Source: Ganoderma boninense (taxonomy: Eukaryota > Basidiomycota > Agaricomycetes > Polyporales > Polyporaceae). From it: DNA of 64,000 nt. Positions 58,739 through 64,000 of this stretch are shown here, piece by piece. Below the pieces are notes generated by a model. It saw only the letters and a list, made by a program, of their open reading frames with translations. It was not told the origin of the DNA and searched no databases. Made by a program: the position numbers and the translations under genes. Location: the NCBI GenBank assembly GCA_002900995.3, contig CM035313.1, positions 1,488,001-1,552,000 of the forward strand, given 5' to 3'. The stretch's first letter is position 1. Each line of letters begins with the position of its first letter.

Positions 58739-60159
58739 GGTTGCACTCCGTGGTCAGCAGTAACTTTGTCTGTGTTGTTCATTGCCGTCCGAGTCTATAC
58801 CCCTCCAACATGTTCATAGTGCACTGCCTCATCTACTTATTACGCCCTACGTTGCTTGCAATATGCACGCATATCTCTTTGTCACGCACAATCTCAACGA
58901 CATACTAGCTCAGTGTCATTAATTTTCATGCTTTGGGTGGTCGCCCACTCACTCAGGCTGTGGCTGTCCGAAAAAGGACCTTGATGACGTCACGAGGATC
59001 GGTGGCGTTGTTTGGCGTTGTTGTGCAAAGGCTTCTAATCCTAACATACGCAAACAACCTCCCATGGAGCTGAGCAGCACCAGCTCAACCTGTTCGGAAT
59101 CCTCTTCGACTCCTTACCCCATACCGTGAAGCGACCAGCCAATCAGGACTACTTGCTCGTAGATAACACTTGAATTGCACTCAAATTGTCCTCGAAATAT
59201 TCAGCTACCCCTTTGGAGAGTGATTTTACAAGGTGATTTATTCACCATCATGATGACAAGACAAATTATTGAAAATGTGACCCTCAGCCTCCCTCATCGT
59301 GCGATCTGATATCTTCGTTCTACTTGAAGTTCGCAAGTTATTTCCGCCGATTACAGTCCCGACCTGATGAGGGCCCCATTCTCAGGCCAAACGAAGTCGC
59401 CGTGAAAGGCTGAGAATTAGAAGAACCTCTTGGGACCCTGAGACCGTCTGCTGTTTATCTGATAACTTCACCGTGCCTCGCTTTATCTGATAAGATCGTC
59501 AGACACAAAGGCAGGGAAAATCGATCATGACTCGCGCATGCCAGTGGTGTCGTCTTTGGGTCTGCTCCTTCACGTTCCGTGCCGCACTCATCGCGCCTTG
59601 ACGACGTGCCCATGGGCCCCGGCTAGTACCGGTTCAGCCCGACTGCTTGGTAACCAGGTTCGCGGCTAGATGCACAGCTGAAAGACTGTACATGTGTGAA
59701 AGCTTACACTACACAGCAAGGGACGTCGGAAGGATACGGGACACGAAGCGTCGAGGGCCCTGTGTACCTGTCGGCGATTACGGCTATAAGTAAATACAAC
59801 AAGTGTCCAAACTCGATCAGAACAAGATGCATAGTACATATACAGCGAACCATGGTTGCGATTATCTGTGCCGAAGATGCTAAAGTCACATTGCTACTAT
59901 AGTGTGGGGGGCGGTGTAATAATCATCGAAAGCACGAAGAGCGAAACCGAGCGAGTGGACAGCGATGGTCGGGGCTCATAAAACCTTGAAGCGTCAGAAG
60001 TCGTGAATGACACCCCGATCAGAAGACAGAAGGAGAGTCTAAACATACACCACGGCAGGACAGCAGCCCCTCCGCAAGGCACAAAGCCGGGTCCGAAGAA
60101 GAATACTCGGTCGTCCGACGATCGTGCGTGGGCGGACAAGGCTCGTTCAAAGCTCTTTC
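58739..60159. other. Convergent intergenic region, 1.4 kb
   Basis: Lies between the 3' ends of two converging genes, so no promoter is required here. It holds no supportable gene. Two GATA-type palindromes are near 59455-59493 (separate entry). The length is unusual for a tail-to-tail gap in this window and could hide an RNA gene. Confidence 0.45.
59455..59493. promoter_or_regulatory. Duplicated GATA-factor palindrome (TTATCTGATAA x2)
   Basis: The 11-mer TTATCTGATAA occurs at 59455-59465 and again at 59483-59493, start-to-start 28 bp. Each copy joins TTATC to GATAA, i.e. two GATA sites on opposite strands. Closely paired GATA sites are typical targets of fungal GATA factors (nitrogen, light and iron regulators). 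No gene start is nearby, so the target is unknown. Chance occurrence cannot be excluded. Confidence 0.45.
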
Positions 60160-63100
60160 TCAGGCAACGTCATGTCCACCTACGAACGGACGATCAGTCG
60201 GTGAATTCCAGTTCGAACAGGCCGTAAGAACCCACCGATGCCCACTGTTCGCCCATTGGTCCGGCGAATGGTGCGAGGAGCCGTACGTTCCACCAGAACT
60301 GCTGCCAGGATGTGATGGGGGTCCGGGCGCCGCTCGTTGTCGGTACGCCTCCTCCAGGAGCCTCAGTCGAAGGCACTCGTGATCCCCCAGCGAATCGTCT
60401 TCACGTTTACAATACGATGAACGATAATCCCCGGACAAAGGTCGCGTCGAGCTAGTGTCAGGACCATAACCGTGTGGGGATTGCTGGTGATAGCCTTCTT
60501 GATAGCCGCGGGAGAAGTTCGTACGGATAGGATGCGGCTGTGGCGGCGGAGGACGAACGGATTGGTAAGGTGCGCCCCGGTGATCAGTGCCCGTGATAGA
60601 TGGTATGGAGCCTCGATGAGGGATGCCGGTGGGATGGTGCATCGGTTGCGAAGGAATGTAGATCGAAGTCTCGTCGTGGGTCTTACCCCCTGGAGGAGGA
60701 GGAACAAAACGCTGGGATGGAGGATGCGATGGGAAGAAGTTGAAGTCGAGCAGCGGCGGAGGAGACGCAGGCGCTCCATCCATATCCCAGAGCTGGGGAA
60801 CGCTGCCTCCATACCCGAACGACAAATGTGCTTGGGAGGAGGATCCCTCATACGTGGCCATGGATGGACGAGTCAGGCTAGGCCGCGGTGCGGAGATATA
60901 CTCTTGGATAAACGCGCGACGGTCGTAGGTATCGCATGGTGCCACCGAAGGGGGTTGCGGACGACCGTACCCTTGAGAGGGGACCACGGGCGACTCGGAG
61001 GCCGTGGCCAGATTTGACTCGTAGGATGACCCGACGTGTTCTTCCGGGATGTAGCGGCCCGGGGACGTCTCTCCCGTCGGGCTGTTCGGTAAGGCGTTCT
61101 TGATCTCGTCGCTTTACAATGATATAGACGCGTAATCAGCACACATTTAGCCCAACCGGAGTGTGGGCACCTCCGGACACATAACCACTTACAGCATCTC
61201 ACGAGCTATTTCCCATTTTGGACTGACCTCCTCCAACCTCGCCATCACGTCTCCAATCTCGTTCACGATGGACGAAATCTCTTGGGCCATTTGAGCACGC
61301 CCCTCCCGCGCCACTGTGCCCCGCGACATGCCGTATTGTCTGACGAGATCCCAAAGTCGAACCAGCAAGACACCCGCGCATACGAACGAGACGTGGATGA
61401 CGTTCGTGATGTTGAGCATACCACGACGGGTTTGAACGTCCAGGATATATGCGGCAGCTCTTGCGGAATTCAGACATATAGAGAGCGATTTCTGGGAAAA
61501 GGCCGCGCGCTGGCTCGAGTACGGTCGATTTAGCGAGCGCCCGCGAGGTATGTGGATGAACGGCCGGTAAATGAGGATTTGCACGAGGTGGTACGTTGAG
61601 TATAATGTCGCAGCTTGGCTTGCGAATATGCGATCTTCCATGTCAGGTCTCCATCTCACTGGAAGGCGTTAGAACCTTGAGGGTCGACAATACGAGATTT
61701 GCTTACAATGATTCGGAAGTTCTTCGAGCCATTTCAACAAAGCGTCGTTCAGTTTTTGGACTGTCTCCTCTTTCCAGTCCGCGCCGGTCAAACCCAATGC
61801 TGGTTTAGACTTGCTGGGAGTATACTTCGAAGTTAAGTTCAAAGTTGTGTAGTTAGTACACACCTGATACCTCGGGGGATCGGACCATCCAACAAATAAC
61901 TAACTACTCACCAACGTCTTGAGCGCGTACGCTACTATGTGGCTGAGTTTGATCCAATGGACGAAACACGAGACAAGCGCGGGCTTGCCGTCGGGCTGGC
62001 GAAACACTAGCTCCGGATCTTCGTTCTCCCAGAACTCGTCGTCGACCTCGAGGGGCAGGTCCAGGTCCAGGCTGCAGGTCATAGGGAGTCAAGGGGCAAA
62101 TAAGGGACGCGGGAGAAGCCAGGAGTCAGATAAACGCGCATACACCCACGCCGCCGCCCCTGGCAGGGCAGGGCCGAGAACGATCAACGAAGTAGCCACT
62201 CACTCTTCCTCGCGCGAGCAGCACGGCCTGCCAATGAGCATGCTGCCAATGCGGTCGAACGCGACGAGGTGCCAATACGCGCGCTTCCAGAGCTCCTCCT
62301 CGACGGTGGGCTTGCGTCCGTAGATCTTGCGCCGGTGTGCGCCGATGTCCTGCGCCTTGAGCACGCCCACGCTGAGGTAGAACCACGAGCCATGCTGCGC
62401 GACGGTGCCGCGAAAATACAGACCGATGAGCTGGCAGGGCGCCGCATGGCCAGGTCAGCGGATCCCGACATGGACGTCCGCGAGAAAGTGTGGTGCGAAG
62501 GAGTGCACAGATATGGAGGGTGCAGCGTCAGAACTGAGTTCGCCAGTTAAAAGGACGGCGGCCGCGCGACTTACAGAGAAACTTTGGATCTCGAACAGTT
62601 CTGGTGGGAGCATCACGCTCCTCCGGGTCTCGTGTATTTCTACCGAGCATTGGCGCGAAGGGAGACAAGTATTAGGAATACTTTGGCCTCTGCACAAGTG
62701 GATGGGAGACTTACTCATGCCAACCGCGATGTACTGCCATCCCGCGAGTGTCCAAATACCGCTGTCGCTGCCTTCCGTCACTTTGTCCGCCACTTCGTCG
62801 GGAAGAACGCGGGGGTCCGAGCTCCACCTGCTCGCGACACCGAAAATGGCCAGGCAAACACACGCAAACCAGGCGTTTGTGGTGTACAGCTTCTCCTGCC
62901 ATTGTCGCTCAAACGTCGGCCGATGCAAAAGCTTGGTGGTGGAAACATGCGACAAGAATGAGCGCGTGACAGCAGGAAATGTGATGGTGCAGGCGGAAGC
63001 GCGGAGGGAAGATGAACCTACCGAGAACGTGCTATTGTTAAGGTTGAAATAGTCGCTGATGAGCTTGTCCGCTAGGTCTGGTGGGGGGAACGCGGGCAGG

Positions 63101-64000
63101 AGCCAATCGGGCAGGCGTGTAGGGTCGTCCGCGTTCTCAAACGTCTTCTCCCACTATCATCGTGATCAGCCAGAGACTAGGCCCGCATACCCTTCGATGA
63201 GACGCACCGGTGGCAGCGTCCAGAACTCGGGACGCTTGTGGCTCGCAGGGGAAGGGAGCTGGACGTCCGCCGGCGAGTTAGACTGGCGGCCGTCGCTCGA
63301 TGTCTCGACGATATGGCGCTGCATCAACTCGCGAGTGTGCGATATGAGCTTGAAGGAGCTGCTTTTGCCATGGAAGCGGAGCTGGTTATCGTTCAGATAC
63401 CTTTCAGGCGAGCCTTCTGCCGGTTCCAACCCACGCAACGTCAACCTCTTCATGCCTCTCACAATGCTCAGCTCTCCAAGCTCGTCGATCTCGGACGAAT
63501 CGGACAGAGAAGAGCTGGAAGCATCATCCGAGTTGGAGGGAGAGTCGTATCCACTTGGCTGACGACGCTTGCTGGCAGCTTTGGACGTCTTGGCTGTACC
63601 GCTGCTCTTTCCAGCATGCGATGTTGGACAGGCTCTATTGGGCTGGGGTGCGGCGAGAGAGGCGAGAGACTGCTTCCTGCTGATCGAGGGCGAGGAGGTG
63701 ATAACCTTGGGCGAGTCTGAACGCGCCTTATCTGAAGAAGACGTAGGAGGTGCTAGGTCGGCGTTCTTCCAAGAGTCGCGTACAACAGGTGGCCCTAGCT
63801 CCGCTGAAAAGTCGCATTCGGGGCGGAGCTGCAAAAAGGAAGAGTTAGCTGGGGGCGTCAAGAAATGACCGGAACTTTGGGTAAGGGTGGGGACGGAGAG
63901 CCCGACAAGATTGCCGAAAAGCTACTAACCCGTTTGAGGATCGCCTCCATCTTTTCTACACGATCCTCCAGGCCGACAACGTAGCTGGAGGGCAGTCAGA
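60160..64000 (-). CDS. Fungal_trans-domain transcription factor, 5' end beyond window
   Basis: Partial at its N-terminus. The visible part begins SYVVGLEDRVEKMEAILKR, the linker and coiled coil that normally follows a Zn2Cys6 cluster, so the cluster lies beyond position 64000. A Ser-rich region follows, then the fungal-specific middle-homology domain (PF04082 type): DKLISDYFNLNNSTFSVLHR, FACVCLAIFGVASRWS, AGWQYIAVG, GLYFRGTVAQHGSWFYLSVG with AYWHLVAFDRIGSMLIGRPC, and later FASQAATLYSTYHLVQILIY and PFIHIPRGRS. The C-terminal 300 residues are Pro/Ser/Gln/Tyr-rich, probably an activation region. Numerous short introns are in frame. The layout resembles the XlnR/AraR class of regulators, but the target pathway cannot be read. 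The stop at 60160 is tentative because a parallel frame ends at 60194. Confidence 0.82.

Overview
This window is intron-dense fungal DNA. Short introns (mostly 45-65 bp, GT-AG, a few GC-AG), compact gene spacing, and gene content (Csf1, Rmt2, Fun30, a DUF1746 protein, fungal-type Zn2Cys6 regulators, U2AF small subunit) fit a filamentous basidiomycete, most likely an agaricomycete such as a polypore. Species cannot be fixed from the sequence alone. No rRNA, convincing tRNA, CRISPR array or intact transposon was seen.

Layout. 0-12.3 kb: a YIP1-family Golgi/ER membrane protein (+) converges on an 11 kb gene for the bridge-like lipid-transfer protein Csf1 (-). 12.7-17.9 kb: a tiny twin-CX9C complex I assembly factor, a DUF1746/Dsc4-like membrane protein (-) and a CANIN-type (Nse6/SLF2-like) protein (+). 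18.6-26.5 kb: three genes on +, namely a large membrane-anchored amidohydrolase with a second degenerate hydrolase half, the arginine methyltransferase Rmt2, and an unrecognised two-helix membrane protein. 26.9-31.0 kb: TRAPPC1/Bet5 (-) diverging from a DHA2-type MFS transporter (+).

31.2-33.0 kb holds the most interesting item: a decayed minus-strand gene whose fragments run collinearly along a HAD-fold terpene synthase of the AstC (drimane-type) family, broken by in-frame stops and frameshifts. It lies beside the MFS transporter and may be the remnant of a sesquiterpenoid locus. 33.9-40.8 kb: Fun30/SMARCAD1-type SNF2 remodeller (-) and a mitochondrial-carrier-family protein (+), divergently arranged.

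40.8-49.4 kb is gene-poor: a probable decayed gene with conserved-looking Cys-containing segments near 41.4-42.6 kb, then a Zn2Cys6 regulator, then about 2.5 kb with nothing recognisable. 49.5-58.7 kb is dense housekeeping: U2AF small subunit, ALG14 (-), APC/C subunit Cdc23/Apc8, a GLTSCR1/BICRA-domain protein and an F-box-like protein. After a 1.4 kb convergent gap carrying two copies of a GATA-factor palindrome, a fungal_trans-domain transcription factor (-) runs off the window end.

The intact genes are mainly membrane trafficking and glycosylation (Yip1, Bet5, Csf1, Alg14), chromatin and genome maintenance (Fun30, CANIN, GLTSCR1), splicing and cell cycle. They do not form one pathway. Exon boundaries were read by eye from splice signals and frame continuity. 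Functions rest on recognised motifs and remembered family patterns, without database searches.
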